From positions 54,291,743 through 54,355,742 of the forward strand of contig NW_019211456.1 of the NCBI RefSeq assembly GCF_002443255.2: DNA of 64,000 nt. The letters run 5' to 3'. Below are positions 25,100 to 39,200 of the stretch, in pieces; the stretch's first letter is position 1; every line of letters begins with the position of its first letter. This DNA comes from Varroa destructor. Taxonomy: Eukaryota > Arthropoda > Arachnida > Mesostigmata > Varroidae. Made by a program: the position numbers and the translations under genes. The notes below the pieces were generated by a model. That model had not been told where the DNA came from, did no database searches, and saw only the letters and a program-made list of their open reading frames with translations.

Positions 25100-26360
25100 T
25101 AAACTGCCGATCTGGGGTAACCTAAAACTAAACACCTAAAGAAATACCTAAAATATTTTTAAAAAGTGATCGAAATTCGTCTCACATAAAAACGTTCCAT
25201 AATAGGCGATTTCTACTCAAATTCTGAAAACATGTTTTTTTGCCACGACGAGCTTGTCGTTTCATTCTAAAAAACGACTTCTTTCGATACCAAGAATGAA
25301 AAATTAACCTATATTCGCTGTGACAGCAATTTTTGGCGAAGTTTGCCCGAATTTGAATTCCCCAGCCTGTACGAGTGTGTATCTTTTATTACTGTATTTG
25401 GATACTTAGCGGCATGTAATAGCAATAATAGCACAGTAGCACGAGTAAAAATTAACCAACATTTGTGTGAGATTATTTCTATAACATTAATTATAGGATA
25501 ACTAATAAATTACTCTAAACTTCAACGGTTCAAGAGTAAGATATCCAACATGTAGAATACATCATCGATACTTATACAGAAGCATTTTATGGTAGTTGTG
25601 GCAAAGTTCCTATTACATCAGCATCTATGAATCGTCGACTCTCGACTACAACGAGTCATGCAGCGTTTTAAAGATTTATATAAGGTAACGCAAAACTCTA
25701 TACAGTTTGAAAAAAGTCTTGGCAGCTTAAGGGTTTTTATTTTATAGTTGTTACAGCAGAAAATACACGCAAGTGACAACATATTGAGCCTTTCCTAGTC
25801 ATGAGAATCCAAATTCATGTAGCCACGTTTTGTTTACTCTCCACTGCATGCTTTACCTCATTGTGTTATGAGATATATTTCAGCTTGATAAACCGAATAT
25901 GAATAGTTAAAACCAGAAAAGAAGACAAAAATAAGTAAACGGACAGCACGGTGGCTTTAAAACGATCTTCTGGGCTTAAAAACGAGGTAAAAGAGCTCGC
26001 TGCATGTGCAGCCAATGAATCTCCTCAGGATGTCCTGAAACAAATTGAACATTATTTTCACTAAACTACAACGAAGATACACAGCTACAGTGCCAAACTG
26101 CACATATGACTTAAGCAAGGGGATCTTAGCGTTCAATTCTAAGCTGAAATCAATAGAATATTAATTATCGTGGCAACTGGATCTAAAAAAATGTATTGAC
26201 CTGTTTGTAGATTTGCCATCTTAATTTATCCTATATAGGGCAGTTTGTTTAAATATATATAAATATAGTGTTATTTTACTTTGATTTTTTATTTCAAGTA
26301 ATTTATGTAGTTCATATTGCTTAGTGACAATATCATTTTACGGAAGCCAATAGGAACGAG

Positions 26361-26381
26361 TATATATATATATATATATAT
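26361..26381. repeat. (TA)10 microsatellite
   Basis: Uninterrupted TA dinucleotides. Other pure AT runs lie at 599-616 (9 units), 58570-58593 (12 units) and 63726-63768 (21 units). Confidence 0.95.
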
Positions 26382-27104
26382 GCTCAACGCTATGGCACGT
26401 ACTTTGTTATCTTTACATATCTAGTATTACAAATTAATTATATTAGCCTTAATTATAAACATAAATAAATACGAAAAGCTTATAATACATTATTTGTGAT
26501 TTATTTTTGCGTTAACTTGCGACAGCAGTCAATCCAGTTGAGCTCGCCTAGTGAAAACATTTAATAAACACAGAAATGCAGTAATTAATATGTTAAACTA
26601 AGCAAGCAAGAGGCCCATGTCTTTCACATCCATCGTAAAAGAAACTAATTTGGTAAATTTAGCCGTTTCTAATTATACTAAACTAGTGTTATCAAAAAAT
26701 AATTCAAGTGTACCTCCCTCTATTATGGATGCATTCAATATTTCGCTAAAAAACTTACTTTCAACCGCTTCAAAGGTTTTTCTCGTTTATAGTTTATACC
26801 GGTGTGATTTTCAGTGTGTATTTGGTCGGGTTTAATATTAATGAGTCTATTCAATAGGGTAGCCCACTATAAAAAAAATGTTTCGCTTTATACCTCAGAA
26901 AACTCATTTTAAGAGTATAAGCAAAACATACAATTACGATTTCATATCATAGCATCCACCAATTCGTCGACCGATATTAATGATACGCTTATAAGTTTAC
27001 ACGCTAGCTTGTTTTATTTCTGAGAAACTCATTCAACCCTTTTCTCTTTTATCTCAAGATAAGCCATATTAAATTACCAAAGCAGTCAATGAAAGATAAA
27101 AAAT

Positions 27105-27133
27105 ATTTCGGGCACATAAAATGTGCCCGAAAT
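27105..27133. repeat. Perfect hairpin (13-bp stem, 3-nt loop)
   Basis: ATTTCGGGCACAT at 27105-27117, loop AAA, exact complement at 27121-27133. A GC-rich core within AT-rich DNA makes it stand out. No neighbouring gene. Confidence 0.9.
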
Positions 27134-28529
27134 GATTTTCTTAATCCAGTTTCTTCGAATTCATTTTTAACACGCCCGGTAGGGTCGAAAGTCACTTGAA
27201 TGAGTTTCAAAAAGCAATTCAAATACCGCGGAGCGTCTGAGCGGACGATAAGAGTTTAGCAAGAATTAAAACAGTCAACGTTCGCAGTGCGTTAGGGGAG
27301 AAAATGGCTGGTTGTTCAAAGTCACCCCGAAAGAAATTTCAAGTCTAGGTCATAACATTTTTCATAGCGAGAAATGCATTAGTTAGCTTCACGGCACTAA
27401 CAAAGGAATTTGATGGCTTTACCACATGGAACGTCATCCAACTGAAATCAACTTCGTTAATGATTATAGTGCAGTATTCAGTATTGCTGAAGTTATCTGG
27501 TGTTCGACTTTTCTAGGACTGAGCGGTTTTAGAGTTGACCGGATTGTATGCATATCCAGTTACTTTCTTCTATGAAAGATGCAAACTCTGTGTTGCTAAA
27601 TAAGTATTTTAATTTGCTAAGGTGAAAAGAATTTTACGCAATGATGCTCTTATCAACTCTATTCCGTGAAAAATGTTACAAGAGACGATAAAACATAAAC
27701 GTCCTCTAGTTTTAGTTAAAATCGCAAAAGGTTAATCTTTCGTTGTCCATTTTTTTCTGACATATCTATCTGTGCTTGGTCGCTGAGGCTGAAATATGCC
27801 AATCTGACATCGTTGTTCGTCATGTCGTCTAGTAGAAAATGGTTGGTACCTCTTTCTTTTATCGCAACTAAATATCCGCCCTCAGCCTATACACAAGAAA
27901 ACAGAACCCGGTAGTAATGCAACATTTAAGTATAACTCGGTTGCTATAACATAAATAGAATAATACAAGCTCATTAGCTCTACTGTCTGGGACTATATGC
28001 ACTTGGATCTGATAGAACATTTCCAAGTTTTTGCTAGCGATCGAATTTTGTCATACAACGCAAGAGGTGGTGGCTATCGAAATCTGTGATAAAAGCGGAC
28101 TGAATATGGTACAAACTGAATTATCCAACGTCGCCTTCATATTATGATTTTTTCACTAACAGCCTGTACTGAAAACGATATAGACCTTTTTGCGCGAAAG
28201 GCAATGATACTTACGTTATTTTCACGCAATATTTAGGGCGCGTAAATCGTGAATTTTTGTAGGATGTTTTCATATTATTGAAAGCATGAAACCTGTTCAA
28301 GAAAGATGTAATTTGAAACCGAAAAAAAAAAGTGCTTTAGCCTTCTTGCATTATGTACCTACTTTATAGTTAAGTAGAATTACACGTCATAGTGAAACCA
28401 TATAAAAACATAGCCAAAGCTGCTGCTTTAAAAACCTGAACTAGATTTTATATTAATTTCGAACCTCTCCGTGATATGCTTCAGTAACTATGTAGCAATA
28501 AAGAGTGAATATATTACACAGTGACAAAA

Positions 28530-28571
28530 GGTAGAGAGCAGCAGCTCCGCCAGTTGCTGCTGCTCTCTACC
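28530..28571. repeat. Perfect hairpin (16-bp stem, 10-nt loop)
   Basis: GGTAGAGAGCAGCAGC at 28530-28545, loop TCCGCCAGTT, exact complement at 28556-28571. The stem is GC-rich and flawless. It is shorter than a normal animal pre-miRNA. No gene is adjacent. Confidence 0.95.
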
Positions 28572-30650
28572 TCTTGATATAAGTAAATCCACGTTTATTA
28601 AACATACAGCGTGGTTATAAGCGTTTGTTAGCTGTTGGGGTCGTCCATGGAACGAATGAACACTGGTAATCAAGAAAGATGGCAGACTGCAAATATCAAA
28701 AGCCTAATTTATGGCTATGCCTCATAGAGGGGGGGATATGTGTGTTCTTCAGAGACTTATAAAAAGCAAAAAAAGTTGCGACCTACATATGGATGTACTG
28801 AATAAAGTAGTCCACTGGAAAATTGCCCAAATCTATGATTTATGCCTATTTATGATATACTCGTCAACATTTTTCCACGATGATGTCAAGGTAAATTAAC
28901 TATCTAAATACTATGTTCTTTTAACCTACTGTACAGAGTCTAAAATTGTTCAGAAATCTAAATAGCTTAATAGGAGATGTTTCACGCATTTAAAAAAAAA
29001 TATATCTAATCTCGAGACTCAACTAAATACTCCACTACAGACTATTTCCAAATTTACACATTTACCTTTGTAGTGGAGGAGCTGCTTTACACTGCTAGTA
29101 GTAGCTCGGAACTGTTCACTTAACACAGGTCTTCAACATCTTGAAAATATCCTTTTATTACCCTCGTAGCTATTAGAAAAATAAAAACATTATCAATGAG
29201 TTCACACACAGGCCTAATGATCAGTTGTGCGTCTGGCTGATCCTATACGGATAGCAGGATGCGAGCAGATCGCATATACGTTGATGTTAGTCGAAACGGC
29301 CAATCTGAAATATGGCTATCGTTTGACTCTGCCCCTAAATAAATTTGAGTTCTGGGATTTTTTATGCACGACGGTATCAGGAAGTGTCTGTTCATTGTAA
29401 AAAGTTAAGCTAGCAGGAAAATAGGTTAGAACTCCACTGGTACTTAAATAAATGTTTGCAAGAAGGTGCGTGCTTAATATGGGAGGCAGCAAGAAAGACA
29501 GATTTTTAACGCAGCTTTTCGATTCGTCCTTAGCCTGTTCCATAAAGTAGGCATTTTTACAGATTGATAAACCATACGATGTTGCTACCTCCATGGTTCT
29601 GACAGTCAAAATCCCTGGAGCATGACGCATCCAAGGATAGCACGTAAGCAACTAAAATTCGTAGAGTTATGATTTGGGTTCCTGCTTGAGAACACAGCCA
29701 TGTACTTCGTAAAATTATTCTAAAATACTCACATCATTTTCAAGGTAATTATTGTGGTATTTAGTCATATGAGCAGAACAGGATAAGACTGGATTGTCTA
29801 TTATAGACTTACTTGAAACACGAATTAAGGAAAGAAGGTACGCAAGACAATTAATCACAAGTAATTAACAATTGTTATTGACCGTTCTTGTTAGACTGAT
29901 AAGCAAAGAAAATAATGAAGACTTTTGACAGGGTGACTTTCGACTTGTAAGAACATTCAAATAAAGCTAAAATACCTTGATACCATTAGAAACAGAAAAT
30001 GTGCTGTTTTGGGTGTCATATAGAATCATTGACATGCTTCCAAATTTAGAATTGAGAACGCTTGTTTTGTAGTATTAAGCTTTCCCTTAAGTACCTCAAA
30101 ACATGATTCACGGGCGAATTATATTTAGGCCTTTTGATAGCCGGTCCAATGCTTTTGGTTTTTCAAGCCAAACATTGCGTCCAGTTCATTTTTCGTTCGG
30201 CGATGTTAACATATAATTACAGAATACGTCGTATTTTAGCTTCTAGTAAATTAGCTCTGGCAGAAATAGTAAAGAGGGGTTAGTTTTTACTAAAATGTCT
30301 TCTAGACCTATTGCGTTAAAGTATCTGGATCTTGCGAAATTGGTCCGAAGGGGGTCCGTTTTCATAATATTTTATGTTATCTCGTCTTGCTAGTATTGCA
30401 GAAGCTTTGTTTCAAGAAAACAAAATAACTGAATTTGACCAGTGATTCAAGAGCTTAACTATAAGTATAAACAAATTTGGGGGGTAGTACAACATTTGGG
30501 CGGAACTGGTCGGGGATACTCTGACTCCATGGGGAACGGTAAACATAAACCGTTATATAAAAAAAACTGTATTGTTGGAACGTTTGTGATTATGAGCGAA
30601 TGCTCTGAATGAATAACGTTTAAATTGGGCTGGAATCATTATTTAATATG
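28572..30650. other. Intergenic, nothing supported
   Basis: Open frames such as 29316-29651 (-) have no recognisable domain and no splice support. Confidence 0.4.
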
Positions 30651-30652
30651 TG

Positions 30653-31540
30653 TTAGTTGTACTTTCTTTTATTCTTAATATACTGATGCCAGCGCTTTGG
30701 CTGCCTTATATCTATATTTCTCTATTTATGGCTCTTCTAAGTACATAGATAATGGGATATGCTGTTCCATCCGTTGCTTTGGCATATAAAGCCCTGTAAA
30801 CACACGGACCTAGATTAAGAGAATAAGCGGGTTGAAGCCAACGTTGGATATCTTTTTGCTTAATCCAGAAAGTAATTGGGGGATGGTGGTGAGGCACCGT
30901 GACCAGTTAACCAGAGTACGTGCTTTCGATTGCCATGCCAACAGTCTATGAGTCTCGTGAGGGACTCGAGACAGCGAACTGCATTCACTGTTTCACTTTC
31001 GGCGACTATCTCGCAATAGTGGATACCCTTGATGCCCATCGAAAATACCACCATTACCGTGCGCCTAAATTTACTTGATATTGCCACCGATTCCTCTCCA
31101 GACTGATGCCATTCTCTCGTCTGGTTTCTCTCCGCCTGGTCATCGAAATTGAATCATATTTCGTCTATGTTGTATGTTTCAGGCAGGTTTTTTATTGATT
31201 AAAGTTCCTAGTATTTTTCAAATGTTCAAATAGAACGTAGAACATACCACGCGCCTTTCCAGCTAGCTTGGAGCCAATTCATATGAGGCGAATTCTTTGC
31301 TCAGTTCCCGCATTTTCAGTATCTGAGTTATAGTTATGTAACACGTCACAATGTGAAATGTAAATTTTGATCAGTGGAGCCTTTAGGCTCGAACATTTGC
31401 TACCGTGAAAAGTTTCCTCGACTGCGGTAATGGGTTCTTGTCCTTCAAGTTCCGACAACTGGCCAAATTTTCGCTTACTAGTAGCGCGTAGTCACGAAGT
31501 TCAATTTTGAAGTTCGCTAAATTATATTAAAGGCATAATA
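30653..31540 (-). mobile_element. Dead mariner-family transposon, copy A
   Basis: The minus strand carries KFRRTVMVVFSMGIKGIHY near 31070-31015, matching the mariner block before the second Asp, followed by AESETVNAVRCLESL. The catalytic LLHDNARPH region is decayed to WLTGHGASPPSP (Asp lost). WLQPAYSLNLGP near 30850-30810 matches HPPYSPDLAP. A degenerate terminal repeat TTAGTTGTAC at about 30653 resembles that of copy B. Frames are broken and it is inactive. By sequence it belongs to the same subfamily as copy B at 41816-42666. Confidence 0.8.
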
Positions 31541-31760
31541 AATTAGGTCTTTAAACTTGTAACTTTAAACTTGATGCCGTTGTTGTCCAGAATCCAATCT
31601 TATACGTGTATTTACGAACTGTACCTTTTTTTATTATAGATATTTGTGATGCTAATTTAAGTAGGCACACAGAATTGTTTGGAAAAACACAATAAAAGTC
31701 TGGGCTTATTCCTTGCAACTCAGGTGCTTCGAAGATGGATGTCAGTAACTTCGCGTCCCG
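31541..31760 (-). repeat. Repeat flanking mariner copy A, shared with 42668-42890
   Basis: Begins AAATTAGGTCTTTAAA and aligns by eye with the sequence just right of mariner copy B. On the minus strand both encode a matching segment: DFYCVFPNNSVCLLKL here, DFYWTFFPNDSVHLLKL there. Here it lies inside a longer 107-residue open frame (31874-31551). Confidence 0.65.
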
Positions 31761-31874
31761 TACGGTAGGAATTATTTGTAATCTGTGCTTAAAAAACTGC
31801 GTTAACTTTTCACACATCAAAGAAGATTTCATCAAGCATTTTGCTATAAAAATTATTATTAAATAAAAAAACAT

Positions 31875-34800
31875 AATGCCATAACCAGGTGCTCTGACTT
31901 AAAGTGTAAAATATAGGTAAAATTTTATGATAGGCTAATGCGCTATTCTTTATGAAGGATGGAAAAACTTGTTAGTTTTTTGTCATGTAAATCACATCAT
32001 AATAGTTAGCAGAAAATAACAGCAACACCATTTACTTTGCTTAGCGGTGATTTTGTAACAACTAATATTTTATTCACAACAATTAATAAGACTAAACAAC
32101 GTTTGGTTTGGATATGTTTTAATTAACTATTTAGATAATTTTCTAAATCATTTCACCAATCTCTCCTTAAGTTTGATTAATCACTGTTTCTACTATAGCA
32201 AACTAACAATAGATCCGCAATTATGTATGAATTACTAAAAAAGTTCAACACTTTCAGGGCTTACATTTTGAGTTAAAAAATGTTTGATACAGTAGAGAGT
32301 ACTATATATGCATTTGTTTGCCTACAGATATTAAACAAAGATATGAGTATCAATTCCTAGGAACTAGTGCGAATACTTTAGTTAGAATTTCAGGAATAAG
32401 AGGACTTTACCCTTTTGTACATATCACGCCATCCATTAGGTAAAAAGCATATGAAACCAACGCATTCAGTAGCTTTACTAGTTTTAAATAGATGCGCACA
32501 CACTGCATATGACACAACTGCCGTAGGATGTGCGCACTCAGCTCCGTAGATATGCAACTTCTTACATAATGCATGGCATATGAATCCAAAATTGTACCAA
32601 AAATTATATAGAGTAAATTCCAGAGGATGCCAGGGTCGAAACTATAAGGTACTATTTTTTTATGGATATAAGTTAAGAACTCTTTTGAGATATCGCATAG
32701 CATTGAGATAAGAACACCGTGTACCATCGATTGCTAAGTCGTTTATGCATATATTATATTCCGTTTTAACTGTAATTATAAATTTAAATAAATTAATTAT
32801 TTTATCAGCAGCCAACATCTTATAGTGACGGAATTCTTTGACTAAAAAGCAACTATTGTAATAACTATAAGCCGCAGTCTACCTGATACTCACAAAGCCT
32901 TTCGGTTATTTTTTAAAAACATAATGAAGGAACTTATGCCAAATGCCAAGGTGATGCGTGTGATGCGATTTTTAGTCGAAGACTGCTAACGACCTGGTTC
33001 TATGGAGACAAAAACTTAGAAACAATTAGTAGATTTTAAGCGCAAAGGTGGTTTTCCTTGACAAATTATGGTACCGATTTAATCAAAACGGCCGACTATT
33101 CTTTTTTGAAAGCTAAATATAAGCACTACCTGATTATTAATGATGAGGGTGCATACTTTCGAAATAAAGGAAGTTTATAACACAGGGTTTTCCAAATCAA
33201 AAAGACTAATATGTCAATCTTTGGCATCTTACAGATCACTTACATCCCAACCAATAATGATGCTATGACACCTCTTTGAAAACTTTTGCAATTTTCAGAA
33301 GCTGAGAGTTTCTTACGGATTTAAGTAGAGCCATTATGACATTGCTGTTTAAGATGTAAGTAATGGCCAAGAAATAATACATTTCAAAAATGTTTTTACC
33401 AAGAAAATTTCTAATAATAAGAAGAAAGTTTTTAATAGATTTGTACAAACACCTAACATTTTCATATATGTTGCTATTCATTTTTGACTGAGCATGGTGC
33501 CACGATTGAAATCTACTTGTGATTAGACTTAAGCTAACGTATACTCAATTAGCATTTTTCTGTAAACATGGTAATTACTGGTCAAGAAGAGTGTCATAGA
33601 TCAAACTTTATTTGAATAGGCTGTTATTCCCCGATAATTAAACAGTCGTCAAAAGCGACAATTAGTAAAATTACTTCAGGGCGCCAAACCGGAAACGTTA
33701 AAAGATTGACACCATGGCTTGACTATACACGCGTATTAAATCAATAATGTAATATCAACATGTACTTTGAATCTTTGATCATCCTAAAGCTGATATATAA
33801 ACTTTATTTAGGTAGATATTGCTTTGGTTTTGGTGAAAAGTATTACGGGTAAAAACGTAAAAAAAAGGATTTTGGAGATAGAAAGCAAATTTCTCTAGAG
33901 ACCGTCGAAAAACACGATATACATTACTGATACCTGTTTAATCTTAAAATCCAGATGTAGTCATGATGCCAATTGAGACTATAAGAATCTTAGACGAATT
34001 ACTGTTAATAGCTTTTAATAATGGAGCGAAATGAAATAACTGGAAGCAAAAACAAGGCCAATAAATATGTTTAGTAAGCATAGACGACAATGGCTAGGAC
34101 ACATTGGGCTCAATTAGCGCGAAATCCAATTATCAATTATAACAGACTAAACATTAGTCATTGCGTGTTAATCGCTCTCGGGGAAATAAAGCTATCTAGT
34201 TAGGTGAGTATTAATGCTTGATTATTTAAAGAAGAAACATGCAGATATTTTTTTTATTGAAGTTGGTTTTTGCACGAAGTTGACAGGTCGACTAGTGCTT
34301 AAACCTACTACAATCCGAGTGCTAGCGATAGGCGTATTCTGATTTTGAAATACACTTATAATATCTGCATCAGAGTACTGCTTAGTAAATAGGAGTACAA
34401 AGTACTTACGTAAAGTATTTGTGTTTTCTAGCCTCGTTGTCAAAAAATGTCGTCATACGGACGATTAGAGATTTTCCATTTGAATATAATAATATTTTTG
34501 AAAATCACTATAGTGCTGCCTAAGCATTAGAATATACCTCTGCGGAGTTTAATATGTTTTCAGATAAATCTAACTGACACGTTAGAAGTTTATAAAGCCT
34601 TGAAAATAGCCTTAACGATCAATTCCGCCATAGGTTATCTTTGGGTGTCAACTGCAAGTACACAGTCATTCAATGGACAATGTAGACAATCACAGCCAAA
34701 CTCCACGGGGGTCACTGTATATTCAGACCATTTAATAGCTGTTAGCCAAACAGTCAACACAGCTTACGAACGAAGAAGCTATGTAGATAAATACAGAATT

Positions 34801-35980
34801 CTGAATTTAGCCCCTTTAAAAAATGCTTTTTCATGCAAACGAAGTTCGGAATTTTCTGTTTTTTCGCAGCAGAAAAGGTGCCTTCTCCAGGTAATTGAAG
34901 AAATAGTAAAAATGTGATTACTCAAAAACGTAACAGAGTTACAATTTTGAGTTGTATGCTAAACCGTGGTATCGCTTTTGTTTAAAAAGAAGAAATCCGA
35001 TCAATGAGTCGTCTACTGGAGAAGCTTGTTCATAGGAGAGACAAAGTTTATATCGATGGACGACTGTAAAAGAAATTTCGATTAAAAAAAGAGGACTATT
35101 GCAACATTCTAATAATATAATGTAATACTCATATAGTTATACAAACAACATATGCCGGCTGCTGTATAGGGTTGGATGCTGTGATCTCTCACATCTGATG
35201 GCACTGACGAGATATTGCCTTATATAATAGGATCTCCAACACTAGCGAGAGAAAAAACGTTACGTCTTATATCTACGTATGAGATATTCTATAAATGTAT
35301 TCGGGGTGATCGAAAAGTACACTCTTTACCGACTACAGAGTACCATTGGCAAAATAATAATTGCTACTGCACAGCGAGGAAACTTCATAACAGCGGATTG
35401 AAACAGCTAATTATCACTGCCAATATATTAAGCCGAAAACGTATTTGATTTCGCATTAAGACAATGAGCCTTTCTATCTACTTCATTTGTTTTTATAGTA
35501 CGGTCAGATAGTAGCCCTATGACTTTTGACGAACAAAGCTGGACCTTTTAAAGATTACTTTTCTATTATCTATCCGTCTGCCAGAGCCGTTAAAAGTGGC
35601 AGGTAAGATCGGTAAACGTCCTCAATGCAATAGGTCTTATCTAGAGTCAAACTGAGGCAGCATTTTCAGTCATGATATTCATTATTAATATTTGACGCTA
35701 GGCACAGAAATGTCAGGATATCCATTAAGTATTAGTATTCCCAAACCGCTAAGTATTCCACTGCGAATACGTTACACTACTTACCTGACTGAGGTACTTC
35801 CGTCGGGCGTACACGCAAAATGTAAACAGACAATACAGAGCTATACGAACTCGCGACCATGGCACAGAAGGGAAATCCACTTTAATCAGATCTCAGTACT
35901 TCAATGATGTAGACTGCCCATTAGAATCTTCAGATTTTTATCGAAAAACGTGTTGCACATATTAATCAAGATAACCTGAC
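31875..35980. other. Gene-poor AT-rich DNA
   Basis: ATG-initiated open frames at 32407-32727 (-, 106 codons with one hydrophobic segment) and 34600-34917 (+, starts at TTG, ends near a weak CAG/GTAATT donor) are the longest. Neither has a recognisable family, and frames this long are expected by chance here. Confidence 0.35.
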
Positions 35981-35983
35981 ATA

Positions 35984-36200
35984 CTTTTTTTTTTTCACTC
36001 TCACATCTCTCTTGCCCCTTTTCTCTCAGTTCCTCTCATTACCCCAGTCTTTCACTTTTCTCTCACCCCCTCGCTGTTGCATTCTTTCGCATCTCTTCAT
36101 GGTTTTTTGTCGCCGGTTTATACTTTTACTTTCTTTTTCACTTAATTTGCCCCCCGCCCTCTATGTTCTCACACTCAGTGTGCCTTTCTCTTTTAGATTT
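35984..36200 (+). repeat. Pyrimidine-rich low-complexity tract
   Basis: About 215 bases dominated by C and T on the plus strand (TCTCACATCTCTCTTGCCCC and similar), very few purines, no clean unit. The strand asymmetry is sharp at both ends. It could be a degenerate (TC)n satellite or a transcript feature. Confidence 0.7.
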
Positions 36201-36209
36201 GCGTAACTC

Positions 36210-39200
36210 TGTTTAAATGATTACAGATTGCGCATTCGCCTCGCATGCGAAAATACAGCTGTTGATTTCAGTGTCGACGACAAATCGACAACGGAACCGT
36301 GTCTTAGACCAAACACAAAGGAGGTAACTAAATGGCTTAAGGATATTCATTGGCCAAGTATATGAGCTTGGTCGGCGTATCATACTGCATAAATCACGGC
36401 GAATTGTTACTTATGTCATATTAAACTCAAACATTTTATCAAATGTCATTAATTATCTACATAATCATTACCTACTCATTTTCGAATATAAAGAGATGAC
36501 GTTCCCAAGTTGTTGTTAAAGGTGTAACCAAAACGATTATCGGCTGGCAGTAAATCTATTCGACGCTAAGCAGTGTTTTCAGAAGTTCACGACTGGTGAT
36601 GACTGCATTATTAACTAAATTCTGGATAGACTCGTCTATTTATTATCACGGTAAATATATGTATACCTAGTAAATAAAGCTGATAGAAAAAAAATTAAGT
36701 GCAGAAATGTAGATTATTGTAATAAAGATAAAGACGTGCATAGTAAGGATAAAATTGCGATGACTGACTAGTAAACACCTCATTGATCTATCGCGTTAGA
36801 ATAAGTTTTCCGCTAACAAAGCGTTGGATATTGTAAGCAAGTGCAACCCCAAAAAACAACGCAGAGCCAAGAGCATAATCACCTCATAGTATGCTCTTAC
36901 ATCAAATTCTGCATACTTCTGCATAAATATGCACTGGAAAGGGCCAATACGGGCCCTTTTTTCGAAAAGGTATGTTGTAATGAAGTCTTATAAAATCTGG
37001 TAACATGGAGTAATCTTTTAGATACGCTTTGACTAATGTGAAGATCATGGACAATTTTTACACATAACCGCCATTACCATATTGACCATACGATATCGAC
37101 GCACACCAATTACTTAAAGAGCCGGAGACTGCTGCCAAAGTAAGCCATTACAACCGAATCGCTAGTTAAAGTAAGTAGAGAGGCGGGCAGAATGTCCAAA
37201 AAGCACATTTGTTTTGGACCTATCGCCTTTCTGTTCGCGCGATCCAGGTGCTAGGAGCACATTTGAGGGTTTCCCCAACAGAGCGAGCTTATGGTTTGAT
37301 GCATTACTACGTGAATGTTCCTTGTTTAGATAATGCTTGTCAACAAGTGCTTAGACAGGGGATCCTGATATTTAGTGCACACTAAGTTGTGCGAAGCTGG
37401 TCAAGATGATTAGCTGCTACCTAGGTCCTAAGCACCAGGAACTGGAAAATGTATATGACAAAATCTAGCTTAGGATGTAACAGTAACAGGTATTTACACT
37501 GTGAGCTAAAGAAAATAGCGATCAGCAGAATGTGTGATGCTATGGCTTCTAACCCAATCTGAATAACCTTTCATTTAAACCCCACTTAACAAAAAACTGC
37601 TGATATTTAAGCATTCAGACATCTTGGGACAAAACGCTTTGTCAGGTTGATTAAAGACATAAAGAGCGAGCTATTTGAAGTTACCTAATAGTTAACGTTA
37701 GTAGTTTTGCTAAGGCAACGTGTAGCCCTATAGCTACACATAAATAGCTGATTTTAATTTAAAAAAAATAAAGAGAATGCCCATTATTAGTCGTTTTTCG
37801 GCTAATGAGATATTAGAGGCTACCGATTACAGCTTTCAGTGGTTTTCAAGTTTCATCGAAGTAACTTATGACTTTTACTTGTTTGCTAGCATATCGAATA
37901 ATACAAAGAGGATATCTGTCTTATATTTATGTTGGAATCATAGCACAAAAGTCGAAGTACGTGCACCTTTTTGCAATGGCTAAAAGTTTATTTTAGTGTA
38001 GAACGGGCGTCTAATGGACGTCGTCTGTAGAAATTAGTAATAATAATTGCGACTGACATAACTAAAATGGTGATACGTTGCTTCGCATACTAGATAATCA
38101 ATATTCAGCTTAACGATGAATTTATTAAGCGGGTTAATGTCCCGAGTTCTTCGAAGTTATTATCTTCCACATACAGTCAGGTAAATAAAAGCGTACACAT
38201 AAAAATTTAAACTGCGGGTCGAAAACTCATACACATTGAAGTAACTAAAGCCGAGGCCATGTTCCAGGTTTAATCTTGAATCATTACAGACATATATCAA
38301 ATGCAACGCACGAGTTACCCTCTTGGGGGCAGTAGACTAGACACTGATATGAAGCTAATTCGATAAGTTTTTGAAAATGTAAAGATATAGTATGATATTT
38401 GTAAAATTTCTTACGATTTGTAGACGCTTCTCTTATTAAATTTCTAAATGTCTATTTAACATTAATTATATCATTCGTTATATTACTTTAGTTGAATGAG
38501 TTTTTTTCTAAGCAGTACTGCTGATCGCTCACATTTCATCAGTTGCTGATAGTACAGTGTATTTGTATAGCACAATTACTATTCATATGTTGTACTTAAG
38601 GCAGGATGTCTTTCATTCATCAGTGTCTACTTCATGCGTTTCAGTGATTCATACAGGGGTTGCTAGTGGGAAAGTACGTAAAATTGTAAGCGAATTCACT
38701 TCCCCGCGGAGGCTGAGTCTGCAGTCTACCTGTAAGTGAAAAGGCACGCATCTTTTATCTCCATTAAACTAGTCGTGTATTGACTTCTTATAGAGCTTCG
38801 TAGAATACACGGAGCGGGTGTCCGAAAAATTATTTTTCACATCAATTTTAGTTTTCAAGTTTAATTTTCAGGTGTATATTTGCGCATTTGTTTGGTTATT
38901 TTTAGTTTATTTGCTTATTGTCACTTAAGTGAACTGACTGAGGGACTGCTGACTAATGATCTTGACTAATAATAATCCAAAACACGGAAGTCAATAGGAA
39001 TGATTTACTCCGACAAAATACAAAGGCCTACCCGCAAGTGGCTATAAGCGAGACTCGCCAGAGTTTTTAAGCGTTCGACATTGTTATATTTACCTCTCAC
39101 ACTTTAACGCTACGTTATGAAAGGTGGACCTTTTATTTCAATTTAGAATGACATCGGTAACTTACAAATTTACATTTAATTACAAATAATGAATAAATTA

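Noticed and set aside
29316..29651. 111-codon minus-strand open frame
   Set aside because: No recognisable motif and no flanking splice or poly(A) support.
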